A stretch of 64,000 nt of DNA from JBKXSZ01 sp047017005 (GCA_047017005.1 JBKXSZ010000001.1:1-64000); one strand, 5' to 3'; numbered from the stretch's first letter, positions 56,409-64,000 are shown. Numbers and translations are program-made. Notes: generated by a model from the letters alone, not told the origin.

Positions 56409-57266
56409 TTATACTAATAAAGTTAATGTTCCTACCACAATCAGAATTAATCCTAATGAAGATTTTGTATTTAACTTTTCTTTTAAGATAAAGTAAGAAA
56501 ATCCGATTGTTATAATAATGCTTGATTTGTCTATTGGAACTACTATACTTGCCTCTCCATTTTGTAATGCTTTATAATAACATAACCAAGATAGTCCTGT
56601 TGTCAATCCTGATAATATTAAAAATTTCCAACTTTTTTTGTCTATATTTTTTATTTCACCTTGTTTTTTTGTTACAAAAACTACTACCCAAGCCATTATT
56701 AAAACTACTATTGTTCTAATTGCTGTTCCTAAATTTGATTCAACACCCTCTATTCCTACTTTTCCTAAAATAGATGTTAAACTTGCAAATATTGCTGATC
56801 CAAATGCGAATAATAACCATTTATTATCTTTTGTTTGTTTGTTATCCTCTTTTTTCTCTATCATTAAATATGTACCAATACCAATTAAAACAATAGATAT
56901 TATTTTTAATACTGTTACTTTTTCTCCTAAAAAAATCATAGCTAAAACCATTGTTAATATTGTACTTGACTTATCTATTGGTGTTACTTTATTAACATTT
57001 CCTAATTGTAATGCTTTAAAATAGCAAAGCCAAGACAAACCTGTTGCTATCCCCGATAATATTAAAAATATAACTGTCTTTGTTGTAAGTTCAGTTATTG
57101 TATGAAATGATCCTACTATCAATACCATTAACCAAGAAAATATTAAGATTACTATTGTCCTAATTGCCGTTGCTAAATTCGAATCTGTATTTTTTATTCC
57201 TATTTTAGCAAGTATTGCTGTTATTCCTGCAAAAAATGCTGAACCAAATGCATATAAAATCCACAT
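56409..57266 (-). CDS. EamA/DMT-family transporter
   Basis: Ten-helix membrane protein (285 aa) made of two EamA repeats, visible as the paired ILSGIATGLSWLCYFKALQLG and LSGLTTGLSWLCYYKALQNG segments and paired VTPIDKSSTILTM/VPIDKSSIIITI. Such transporters export metabolites or amino acids; the substrate cannot be told. Single gene with a short gap on either side. Confidence 0.92.
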   Translation of the reverse strand: MWILYAFGSAFFAGITAILAKIGIKNTDSNLATAIRTIVILIFSWLMVLIVGSFHTITELTTKTVIFLILSGIATGLSWLCYFKALQLGNVNKVTPIDKSSTILTMVLAMIFLGEKVTVLKIISIVLIGIGTYLMIEKKEDNKQTKDNKWLLFAFGSAIFASLTSILGKVGIEGVESNLGTAIRTIVVLIMAWVVVFVTKKQGEIKNIDKKSWKFLILSGLTTGLSWLCYYKALQNGEASIVVPIDKSSIIITIGFSYFILKEKLNTKSSLGLILIVVGTLTLLV

Positions 57267-57369
57267 TTTACCCTTCTCCTTTTTACTTATTTATTATTTA
57301 TTATTTTTATTATCGTTTCAGATTTATAGTTTAGTAGGTAAGTATCTTAACACAAGCCTCTATATTTGT

Positions 57370-57626
57370 TTACATTTCCTTTATTCCATCTTTAACTAAT
57401 TGATATGCTCTATATTTTAAATCTGCTATATTTAAAACTATTTCACTTGCTAAATTCATATATTTATTTGTTTTTATATAAGCAAAACTACAAAATCCAC
57501 TCATAGCAAAGAAAAATTGATCCGGTATTTTTTCGCCAGTCTTATTTATATAGATATCTTCTATACCATTCCACATACATTCATAATCATCTAAATATGT
57601 TTAAAATTTTCTATAATTTTATTCAT
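57370..57626 (-). pseudogene. Small hypothetical protein, frameshifted near its start
   Basis: AGGGAG and an ATG at 57626 begin MNKIIENFK, which runs into a stop; a one-base shift in an A-run near 57.60 kb gives TYLDDYECMWNGIEDIYINK and then a clean frame to KDGIKEM. The whole would be about 84 residues. I do not recognise the family. A homopolymer sequencing error is a serious alternative. Confidence 0.55.
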
Positions 57627-57722
57627 TTAGATCAACTCCCTATCATTTATTAGTATAATAACATAAACGCAAGTATATCTCAATATATAAGAGCCTATCT
57701 TTTATAGATAAGCCCTTATATA

Positions 57723-58730
57723 TTATTTGAATTTTAATCTTATATCTTCCTTGAATTGTTTTTGAGATGGATTTCCTTCTACCCTAAATATTTTATTATT
57801 CTTTATATCATATATTACTGACCATACTGTATCTGCTCCAGTTTTTCTATCATACTGACACATAAAGCCATATTTCCCAGATAATATATCTTTTGCCAAA
57901 TTAAAAGAAAAATTATTACTATTTACTTTTAACGCATTGTAAGCAACAGTATATCTTTCATCACTTCGCCAATCATCTATATCTGGATTTCTATATTCTT
58001 TCATCTCTAGAGAATTAAAATTATTGGCTGTAGCAATAAAGTTACCATCATTATTTGGTCTTATGATCTTATTTTTTTCTGGATTACATTCTACAACAAC
58101 AAGTTCTCCATATTTGTCAGCAATGGTTAAGGTTTGTGCTGAAGAAATAGGTAATTCCTCTAATTTCTTTAATGCTTCATTTGTTGTTTTACATTTTTCT
58201 AACAAATATCTAACTAACATGCCTGCATTAAAGCCTGGTTTTTTTATTTTTGGATAAACAAAAGTTAAGCCTATTGCTAATCCATATTCATTTATTCCGT
58301 CTTCTATTTCTACAAATGCAGTTGTATTCCCACTAAAAGAATAAACATTGTCTAGTTTGTAAAGACAATTCATATATAGTTTTTCAATTTCTACTAAAAA
58401 ATCGCTATTCCTTCCAAATATTATATTATTGTTATCTTTAAAAGCAAAACAGGTACATTTATTATTAAATTCAAAACAATACATGCTTAATAAGAAAGTA
58501 TATAAATTTTCATAAGAATCCCTTTGTCCGTCTGATATTCCTTTTATCTCCTCTAATATTTCAGGATAGTATTTTTGATATATAGGTAAGCACTTTTTAG
58601 CAAACTCCTTTCTTTGTTCTGTAATTATAAAAGTATGGCTTTGACTAATTATTTTCCCATTTTTATATAACAAGTTACCCCAAATATAACCTGCATTATA
58701 ATGAGTACCTTTAAATCTTCCATGATACAT
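57723..58730 (-). CDS. C45-family N-terminal-nucleophile acyltransferase/amidohydrolase
   Basis: Protein of 335 residues resembling the C45 group (acyl-CoA:6-aminopenicillanate acyltransferase and related linear-amide hydrolases), which cut themselves to expose a catalytic Cys. The likely cleavage site is FNNKCTCFAFKDNNN near residue 90; also seen are IIFGRNSDF, the GINEYGLAIGLTF strand and TADKYGELVVVE-like TIADKYGELVVVECNP. The substrate is unknown; the family includes bile-salt- and acylamine-acting relatives. It has its own promoter (TTGACA-17-TAAACT at 58780-58808). Confidence 0.8.
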   Translation of the reverse strand: MYHGRFKGTHYNAGYIWGNLLYKNGKIISQSHTFIITEQRKEFAKKCLPIYQKYYPEILEEIKGISDGQRDSYENLYTFLLSMYCFEFNNKCTCFAFKDNNNIIFGRNSDFLVEIEKLYMNCLYKLDNVYSFSGNTTAFVEIEDGINEYGLAIGLTFVYPKIKKPGFNAGMLVRYLLEKCKTTNEALKKLEELPISSAQTLTIADKYGELVVVECNPEKNKIIRPNNDGNFIATANNFNSLEMKEYRNPDIDDWRSDERYTVAYNALKVNSNNFSFNLAKDILSGKYGFMCQYDRKTGADTVWSVIYDIKNNKIFRVEGNPSQKQFKEDIRLKFK

Positions 58731-58779
58731 TTTTGTATCTCTCCTTATTATAAATATATTGTAAGCACTTACTATTTAA

Positions 58780-58808
58780 AGTTTAGAAAATTAAAAAATT
58801 ATTGTCAA
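58780..58808 (-). promoter_or_regulatory. Promoter of the C45-family gene
   Basis: Minus strand TTGACA (58803-58808), 17-bp spacer, TAAACT (58780-58785), 50 bases before the start codon. Confidence 0.7.
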
Positions 58809-58909
58809 TACTTTTGTTTACTATAATAATTTCTTTTTAAAAAAGATTAGCAATAAAAAATTGTTTTTACCTCCTATTTTTAAGACACAACAAAATTAAA
58901 AAACGCTTT

Positions 58910-58944
58910 TTTAAAAGCAAGTAATTATCAATGAATTACTTGCT
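58910..58944 (-). terminator. Terminator of the alpha/beta hydrolase gene
   Basis: Perfect 11-bp stem AGCAAGTAATT and its complement with a 7-base loop, then TTTT on the minus strand. Confidence 0.75.
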
Positions 58945-59029
58945 ACTTTAAAATTCTTTTTTACTATCTAATACGCTCCAACTATTGAACGAACTATAAT
59001 ACCTAATCCAGAGCCAAAACTGTAATTTA

Positions 59030-59659
59030 TTATCTTTTATCTTTCCAATAGCCAATAATATTATTTGAAAGTTCTATTGGATTATCCGCATTGACCTCAT
59101 GTCTTGCATTAGCAATAATATGTAAATTACTACCTTTTATATTTTTGTTTAGTGATCTTGCACTCTCCATATTAGTATTATCTTTTTCTCCACATAAAAC
59201 TAAAGTAGGACATTTTACTTTTTTGGCTTTTGCTTTAATATCTATATCTGTCATTGAATTCAGTAAACTAATAAAATTTCTTTTTGAAACTCCCATACTT
59301 TCAAATGTCTTTTTAGGCATAAACTTGAAAATAAAGTTTTGTATTTTTAATAATCTTTTTGGTATTTCATAAGGTGTTCCTATAAGTATTAGTGAATTTA
59401 CCTTATCTGGGAACTCTATTGCATAATCAATAGCAAGTATTCCTCCTAGTGATAAGCCACATAAATTCAACTTTTCATTGAAGCTATTACAGTAATTTGA
59501 AAAGTTACTATATAAATTATCATAATTCATCTCATAATTTTTAACAATAGAAAACAAGTTTGGTATTTCTGTAACTATATTTTCTTTGCTCAATTCTTCC
59601 TGTACTTTATTCCAAGTGGTTTGGTTTTGTCCTAGCCCATGTATTAAAATATTCTTCAT
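59030..59659 (-). CDS. Alpha/beta hydrolase
   Basis: Serine hydrolase of 209 residues. The oxyanion HGLGQNQTTW, nucleophile elbow LCGLSLGGILA (Ser near residue 74), catalytic Asp in LCGEKDNTN and His in NARHEVNADNP complete the triad. The substrate is unknown; a lipase, esterase or lactonase is possible. GGAGG places the start at 59659 rather than the upstream TTG. Confidence 0.9.
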   Translation of the reverse strand: MKNILIHGLGQNQTTWNKVQEELSKENIVTEIPNLFSIVKNYEMNYDNLYSNFSNYCNSFNEKLNLCGLSLGGILAIDYAIEFPDKVNSLILIGTPYEIPKRLLKIQNFIFKFMPKKTFESMGVSKRNFISLLNSMTDIDIKAKAKKVKCPTLVLCGEKDNTNMESARSLNKNIKGSNLHIIANARHEVNADNPIELSNNIIGYWKDKR

Positions 59660-59720
59660 TTTCAACCTCCTTTTTTGTTAATATTTTTTGTTACTTTGTT
59701 TATTTGCTCTATTTCTTCTT

Positions 59721-59924
59721 CTATATTTTTTCTCCCTTTATTAATTCATCCAATGTTATACCAAATATTTTGCATGATGTCTTTATTTTATTAAAATCAG
59801 GTGTACTTTGGTCAGTTTCCCATTTAGATATAGTTTGTCTTGTAGCTCCTGTTTATCTGCTAATTGATCTTATGACATATGGATATCTTTTCTATACTGC
59901 AATAATCTTTCTCCTAAACTTTTT
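59721..59924 (-). pseudogene. Decayed XRE-family HTH regulator
   Basis: The minus strand reads SLGERLLQYRKDIHMS, stop (TAA at 59870-59872 where Gln is expected), DQLADK, a one-base shift near 59.85 kb, then TGATRQTISKWETDQSTPDF and ITLDELIKGEK. This is an XRE repressor with a nonsense codon, a frameshift and no start codon in the expected place after GGGG. Three independent lesions make real decay more likely than sequencing error. Confidence 0.8.
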
Positions 59925-60425
59925 TTCTTTTCCCCTTTCTAATTTATCTGATATTATTATACCGTTTATTTCAAATTTCTCATAGTTCTTCTAATGAAAC
60001 TTTAGCTATAAAAGCATAAAAAATAGCACTCACTTATTTGTAGCTAAGTTATTGCAAAGCAATAGTTTTTTACTTGGAGTCGTAACAACAGTTTGTTGTA
60101 AATGTAGTGATACCAATGGTCTTAAGTTACTTAAAATAGAGTGTAATGTAGTTTTAGAACTTAATTTTCAAAAATGAATTCCGTTTTCTTCATAATATGT
60201 TAATCCAAATTATCGACATAAATTAATAGAATAAACGGCAAAATTCCAAAATATTATTGAAATTTTGCCGTTTTCCGATATTGGAGCGAACGTCGTAGTT
60301 ATCTACAACTTTTTTCTCCATAGCGATTGATACAATAATCAATCAATTTATAAAAGTATATCATATTTTTTGTAAATTGCAATAAATTTCTTAAAAAAGC
60401 TTCCTACAAATTTTTGTTCTTAAAC
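59925..60425. other. 500-bp gap before the small-peptide locus
   Basis: No gene that I can support. It holds a strong bidirectional hairpin at 60233-60274 and little else recognisable. Confidence 0.5.
60233..60274. terminator. Bidirectional hairpin/terminator
   Basis: Arms AAACGGCAAAATT and AATTTTGCCGTTTT with a 15-base loop and T-run. No gene obviously belongs to it; an unseen small transcript may end here. Confidence 0.7.
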
Positions 60426-60455
60426 ATTGATTTTTATAAATCAATCTGCTATACT
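60426..60455 (+). promoter_or_regulatory. Promoter and palindrome of the small-peptide mRNA
   Basis: TTGATT (60427-60432), 17-bp spacer, TATACT (60450-60455). A perfect palindrome ATTGATTT-TTAT-AAATCAAT (60426-60445) covers the -35, suggesting a repressor site. The 5' leader would be about 80 bases. Confidence 0.7.
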
Positions 60456-60541
60456 GCTAAACATAGGAAATGAGAATAAGCAGTGTGGGTGCTACCACTT
60501 TACATACACAGTTTTAGCTATGAGAATGGAGGTGGTGCTAT

Positions 60542-60655
60542 ATGGTAGAACAAGCTATGTTAATGATAATATACTTACTTTTCTACGGTTTCGTAGGAAT
60601 GACTATTATAGCATTTGCCTTGATTATTGCAATAGTAGTAATTTTGAGCAAATAA
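60542..60655 (+). CDS. 37-aa hydrophobic peptide, probable type I toxin
   Basis: Reads MVEQAMLMIIYLLFYGFVGM, then TIIAFALIIAIVVILSK: essentially one membrane helix with a short acidic N-end and a basic C-end, the usual form of Fst/TxpA-like toxins. GGAGGTGG lies about 8 bases upstream. Its leader contains GTGCTACCA, able to pair with the TGGTAG just inside the start codon or with the GGTGG of the ribosome-binding site, so translation is probably restrained. A convergent antisense RNA starts downstream and shares the terminator. It does not match a toxin family I know. Confidence 0.75.
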   Translation: MVEQAMLMIIYLLFYGFVGMTIIAFALIIAIVVILSK

Positions 60656-60656
60656 T

Positions 60657-60698
60657 AAAAGCACCACATTTGCTCTGCCAAGCTTTGTGGTGTTTTAT
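60657..60698. terminator. Shared bidirectional terminator of toxin mRNA and antisense RNA
   Basis: Stem CACCACA (60662-60668) / TGTGGTG (60686-60692) flanked by AAAA and TTTT on both sides, directly after the peptide stop codon. Confidence 0.8.
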
Positions 60699-60707
60699 CA
60701 TATAATT

Positions 60708-60717
60708 TATATGGTAG
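60708..60717. repeat. Direct repeat linking antisense RNA to the toxin start codon
   Basis: TATATGGTAG at 60708-60717 repeats exactly the start-codon segment at 60539-60548. Because the two RNAs are read in opposite directions the repeat yields complementarity, as the DRa/DRb repeats do in the Enterococcus par locus. Confidence 0.75.
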
Positions 60718-60750
60718 CACACATTTCTGTGGCTTTCATTTCCTATAACT

Positions 60751-60779
60751 ATTATACTAAGATTTCTTTTTATTGTCAA
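60751..60779 (-). promoter_or_regulatory. Consensus promoter of the antisense RNA
   Basis: Minus strand TTGACA (60774-60779), 17-bp spacer, TATAAT (60751-60756): both boxes perfect, so stronger than the toxin promoter. Confidence 0.85.
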
Positions 60780-60797
60780 TCATTTTTATTATTTTCT

Positions 60798-61433
60798 TTA
60801 ACGTTGTGGGTTACTAGTTGTTTTAGATTCAGAACGTGCTTTTTCAACGTCACTTCCTACATATTGTATAATTCCATTATAATTTTCATTATAATTTCTA
60901 GATTTTTCTATTAAAATTGAGGTTAAATATGGAGTAACATAAGCTCTACATTGTCTACAATTTGAACCATAAACTTGTGATAAATGACCTCCTATCATTA
61001 CAGTACTTTCTACCTTTTTACCATTAACCTCTTGTCCCTTTTCAAATGTGTATTGTTTTCTATTCCCATAAAAAGCCATATCTGACATAAACAAATCTCC
61101 AGATGGCTTTCCCTTACATATTGCATTTCTAGCATAAGTTAAATCTACATTAAACCATCTATCTCCTAACTTAACCTGATTCCATGTATGAGCATTATTA
61201 TTCACATCAGTACCATCGATAACTGTGCATTCAACATCTACACAACTTAAAATATTCCTTAAAATTTCCGAATACCCCTTACATAATGATTTTCCTGTTA
61301 ATAATCCTACCATTCCACTAGCATTTATTACCTCATCAGAAGAACGTGGCTTATTTTCTGTATCATAATCGTAATCAATTCTGTGTGCAATCTCGTCTAT
61401 TATTTGTATAGCAAGTTGAAAATCATTATGCAT
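60798..61433 (-). pseudogene. Transglutaminase-like protease protein, 5'-truncated
   Basis: The 211 codons include the complete catalytic triad of the transglutaminase-like fold: Cys in GKSLCKGYSEI, His in NNNAHTWNQVK and Asp in RWFNVDLTYAR, then a Cys-containing tail (GSNCRQCRAY). The ATG at 61433 has no ribosome-binding site, and the open frame runs upstream through SKLYIDKNSNSDK to a TAA near 61480. The 5' end (signal peptide and leading domain) is missing where the recombinase element begins. I infer disruption by that element. Confidence 0.7.
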
Positions 61434-61497
61434 TTTATCTGAATTCGAATTCTTATCAATATAAAGTTTACTAATAATATTAGTTTAGTTGCAACAA

Positions 61498-63366
61498 TTA
61501 TTCTGTATTTTCTTCGCAGAACTTTACTGGTTTTACACCTACTGAAATAGTTGATGACTCTTTAGTATAAATCACACTATTGTTGCTTTCATCTGGAATA
61601 TAATCAAATGCAGTATCGATTTCTTGCATTTGGAATTTATCTTCTTCACGAATATAAATTATTCCAAATTCATAAGTTTCCATTTTATTATCTGGATCTA
61701 ATTTGTAGTAATCTTTTAAAGGAAATACTCTAACAATAGCAGAGTTATCTTCCTTGAAATTGAAATAGAACACTTGCTTTTCTACATAGTAAGTTGCCTC
61801 TGTATAACCAACATCATAATATTGTCTTAATCTCATAATTATTTCGCCGACTTCTTCTTCAGCTAAATAATTGCTAAATCTAATATTACCAAGTACATTA
61901 CCGAAAATTGCAGGTTTAGTTGTATCTATATAACCTTTATCAAATAATTCTTGACAAGGTTTACAAATTGATTCTCTATCATCCACATATTTCATTATTA
62001 GTTCAGCTTGTTCTTGTCTAGTATAATCTTTCCAAGTTTTAGTTCTTTCTTGATATTCTTTATCTAGTTTTATTTTGTTTATAAAATCAATATCTCTTTT
62101 TAATAATATATCTTTTGGTGTAAATCTTAATTCTTCTACACAATCAGTAGTATCTAATTTACTTTCTAGTTCGCTAATTGCTTTTTCAACTATTTTCTTT
62201 TCTTCGTTATATTCTTTTAATTCAAAAACTCCATTGATATATGCTTTTTTAATTCTTTCAAGTTTATTTTTCTGTTCATTTATTTCTTTTTCTAATTGTT
62301 CTTTAGGCTCATCAAATTTTTGTTTTATCATAGGCAAGAAAAACTGATTAACAACAGAGTCATATTCTATTAATTCATCTATAAATTGACTAAAGTAATC
62401 ATTTATAACTTTTTCTTTAAACTCAATCTTACAATCATTACAATAGTAGTAGAAGTAGGTATTACCATTTTTCTTTGTAGTAGCTTTTCCACCTAAAACT
62501 CTACCACATTTAGGACATTTCAACTTTTGCAAGTATAAATAAGTTAAAGTTCTTTTATAACTTCTTGAATTTTTCTTCTTTTGAACTTGGCAATCAGCCC
62601 ACATTTCTTTTGAGATAATAGGTTCAACTACATCTTCATAGTAAGTAGGATGTTTGGTTTTCTTACCATGAACAAAATCTCCTTTATATATTTCATTTTC
62701 TAAAATACCCATAATTGTTGAATCTCGCCAATTATCTTTTCCTAATACTTTTTCTTCTTTGAATAGTTTGCTTATTTTCTGATAAGAATATCCATTATAA
62801 TATAAATCAAATATTCTAATAATAATATCTTTAGTTGAGTAATCAATCACTAATTTCTTATCTTCGTGCTTATATCCTAATGAAGCAACGTGAGGAATAT
62901 GTCCTTGTTTTATTGCTCCTGCCATACCTATTTTAGTTCTTTCACTTGTTCTTTCAATTTCATTTTGACTTACACTCATCAATAATCTTGATATCATTTT
63001 ACCATTTGCACTTGTTGTATTTATTTCATCATTTACACAATCTAAATAAGCATCATTTTCATTTAAAAATGTCATTAAATTTTCCCAATCATAAATACTT
63101 CTAGTTATTCTATCTAGTTTCAAAGCAACAATAGTATTTATCTTTTTAGACCTAATATCGTCTTTTAATCTTTCAAACTCTGGTCTATGATTACCAGTTT
63201 TAGCACTTATACCAGCATCTTCGTAATAATCTATTATTTCATAACCTTTAAAATTACAGAAAGATTCTAATCGTTCTTTTTGTTCTGGCAGACTAAATCC
63301 CTCACGAGCTTGGTCTTCTGTTGATACTCTCATATACAATCCACATTTTTTCTTTTCTTTGTTCAA
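61498..63366 (-). CDS. Large serine recombinase
   Basis: Serine recombinase of 622 residues, with the resolvase domain (LYMRVSTEDQAREGFSLPEQ, catalytic Ser in RVST; ALKLDRITRSIYDW), the recombinase domain (SLGYKHEDKKL, ILENEIYKGDFVHG), the zinc ribbon CPKCGRVLGGK...CNDCK, a coiled coil (350-400) and an unusually long C-terminal extension of about 180 residues. The start is the TTG at 63366 after GGAGG. Its stop lies next to the truncated transglutaminase gene, as the other recombinase lies next to the split glucan synthase gene. Confidence 0.92.
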   Translation of the reverse strand: MNKEKKKCGLYMRVSTEDQAREGFSLPEQKERLESFCNFKGYEIIDYYEDAGISAKTGNHRPEFERLKDDIRSKKINTIVALKLDRITRSIYDWENLMTFLNENDAYLDCVNDEINTTSANGKMISRLLMSVSQNEIERTSERTKIGMAGAIKQGHIPHVASLGYKHEDKKLVIDYSTKDIIIRIFDLYYNGYSYQKISKLFKEEKVLGKDNWRDSTIMGILENEIYKGDFVHGKKTKHPTYYEDVVEPIISKEMWADCQVQKKKNSRSYKRTLTYLYLQKLKCPKCGRVLGGKATTKKNGNTYFYYYCNDCKIEFKEKVINDYFSQFIDELIEYDSVVNQFFLPMIKQKFDEPKEQLEKEINEQKNKLERIKKAYINGVFELKEYNEEKKIVEKAISELESKLDTTDCVEELRFTPKDILLKRDIDFINKIKLDKEYQERTKTWKDYTRQEQAELIMKYVDDRESICKPCQELFDKGYIDTTKPAIFGNVLGNIRFSNYLAEEEVGEIIMRLRQYYDVGYTEATYYVEKQVFYFNFKEDNSAIVRVFPLKDYYKLDPDNKMETYEFGIIYIREEDKFQMQEIDTAFDYIPDESNNSVIYTKESSTISVGVKPVKFCEENTE

Positions 63367-63386
63367 TTTTCAAACCTCCAATCTAA

Positions 63387-63430
63387 TAAAAAAGAGACAT
63401 CAAAGTACACGAGTACAGCTGACATCTCTT
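63387..63430 (-). terminator. Terminator-like hairpin in the recombinase leader
   Basis: Arms AAGAGATGTCA / TGATGTCTCTT (2x2 internal mismatch) with an inner GTAC/GTAC pair, followed by TTTTTT, ending 21 bases before the recombinase start. Either it ends the upstream small-gene transcript or attenuates the recombinase. Confidence 0.7.
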
Positions 63431-63580
63431 AAATCCATTTATCATAAACTAAAATATAATAATGCAATATAATATAATTTTTTCAAAGTACTCATAGTTA
63501 TATAGCTATTGACGGATAGCTGTACATAATTTGTTGTCTATATTATATCACGATTTTAAAAAATGTCAAATATTTACAAT

Positions 63581-63812
63581 TCATATATTTTTCAAATATT
63601 CTTCTAACTCTGATAATTTAATCTTTTTAGTCAAATTTGATATATACACATCATTTGAATAATCAAAAACTAAAAAAGTAATATTCTTAATAATTACGTT
63701 TTCTAATGCTACCATTTATAAAAGTAGGGGTAACTTTAGAAAACTCACATATAAATTCAAGCCTTTGCTTTAGACTTTCCTCAAATTGTAATTCTTGCTT
63801 AATTATCTTCAT
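63581..63812 (-). CDS. Small element-encoded protein(s), overlapping or frameshifted
   Basis: AAAGGATGG precedes an ATG at 63812 opening MKIIKQELQFEESLKQRLEF and ending after 41 residues (63687). A second frame from the ATG at 63715 (MVALENVIIKNITFLVFDYS, then NDVYISNLTKKIKLSELEEY and LKNI) ends at 63581. They overlap by 29 bases and could be two coupled genes or one 76-residue protein with a frameshift. No family recognised; the place upstream of a serine recombinase suggests an accessory protein. Confidence 0.5.
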
Positions 63813-63862
63813 TTTTTACACCATCCTTTCGTTTGGACGATTTTAATATTGCTTTTAGGCAA

Positions 63863-63901
63863 CAAAAAAATCAACCAGATTTTATTTTCTGATTGATTTT
63901 G
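63863..63901 (-). terminator. Terminator downstream of the second tRNA-Cys
   Basis: Minus strand AAAATCAATCAGA ... TCTGGTTGATTTTTTT, with a second palindrome TTCTGTTC/GAACAGAA at 63909-63930 directly after the tRNA. Confidence 0.75.
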
Positions 63902-63936
63902 TATCAATTCTGTTCTAGTTCGAACAGAAACGTCGT

Positions 63937-64000
63937 TGGAGGCGACACCCGGATTCGAACCGGGGATCAGAGTTTTGCAGACTCGTGCCTTACCACTTGG
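63937..64000 (-). tRNA. tRNA-Cys (GCA), cut by the window edge
   Basis: Same anticodon arm and acceptor 3' side as the tRNA at 53.78 kb, with CCA encoded. The T arm is CCCGG-TTCGAAT-CCGGG, differing at two positions from the first copy. The 5' acceptor strand lies beyond the window. Confidence 0.9.

Larger units (their letters stand above)
60657..60744 (-). ncRNA. Putative antisense antitoxin RNA (about 90 nt)
   Basis: Starts about 7 bases after a perfect TTGACA-17-TATAAT promoter and runs to the shared terminator, overlapping the 3' end of the peptide mRNA. It contains CTACCATATA, complementary over 10 bases to the peptide's start region TATATGGTAG. Both RNAs begin with similar ATAGGAAATGA. 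It has no reading frame of note. Confidence 0.7.

Noticed and set aside
60281..60330. A third tRNA-like or repeat fragment (GGAGCGAACGTCG)
   Set aside because: It cannot be folded into a cloverleaf and resembles the other GGAGCGA sequence at 53.9 kb only over a few bases.
60427..60705. A 92-codon plus-strand frame covering the small-peptide locus
   Set aside because: It starts at the -35 box, has no ribosome-binding site and reads through both promoter leader and terminator; the 37-codon frame has the Shine-Dalgarno.
53777..64000. A prophage between the tRNA-Cys genes
   Set aside because: No capsid, portal, terminase or tail genes are present; the lysozyme is membrane-anchored and sits with lipid-carrier genes.

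Overview
The window is AT-rich bacterial DNA with clear Shine-Dalgarno sites and sigma-A-type promoters. It carries a four-subunit ferredoxin-dependent oxoacid oxidoreductase, clostridial-type ferredoxin, RicT, CwlD, a WalKR-like system and clostridial insertion sequences. This points to an anaerobic low-GC Firmicute of class Clostridia, probably a host-associated one; I cannot name the species from sequence alone.

Layout. 1-3.2 kb: por operon (porG-porD-porA-porB). 3.4-7.1 kb: a small hypothetical gene, a decayed Ku/LigD end-joining pair and a membrane-anchored hypothetical. 7.1-13.3 kb (minus strand): ferredoxin, ricT, holB, lepB, then a walR-walK operon with an IS481/IS1202-like element in its upstream region. 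14.6-31.3 kb: a tandem PemK-like protein, a hypothetical, and a giant cyclic beta-glucan synthase gene that is split by a 6.4-kb serine-recombinase element and also has two frameshifts. That element carries a DUF4143 ATPase, a possible nuclease, and a variable protein plus Avd of a diversity-generating retroelement (DGR) with no reverse transcriptase in sight. 31.7-35.5 kb: cwlD, a MazG-like gene overlapping a Nudix-pyrophosphatase fusion, an acetyltransferase and a kinase-like gene. 35.6-41.3 kb: a rubredoxin-like gene followed by kdpABC and a frameshifted sensor-only kdpD, behind a promoter overlapped by a Fur/PerR-type box. 41.3-46.5 kb: REC-GGDEF protein, membrane proteins and an ISLre2 element with a 9-bp target duplication. 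46.5-53.3 kb: two paralogous thioester-domain surface proteins. 53.8-64 kb: a stretch between two tRNA-Cys genes with lysozyme, lipid-carrier recycling genes, hydrolases, a decayed XRE regulator, a probable type I toxin-antitoxin locus and a second serine-recombinase element abutting a truncated transglutaminase gene.

Two items deserve most attention. First, at 60.4-60.8 kb a 37-codon membrane peptide gene and a convergent antisense RNA promoter share a bidirectional terminator, and 10-bp direct repeats would make the antisense RNA complementary to the peptide's start codon. This is the architecture of Fst/par-type type I toxin-antitoxin systems, but the peptide is not one I recognise. Second, at 19.1-20.5 kb an RT-less DGR cassette rides on a serine-recombinase element.

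At least six genes are interrupted by single-base frameshifts (ligD, ku, glucan synthase, kdpD, the 57.4-kb gene, the XRE gene). Either this lineage is shedding genes or the assembly has residual indels; the XRE gene also has a nonsense codon and lost start, so some decay looks real.
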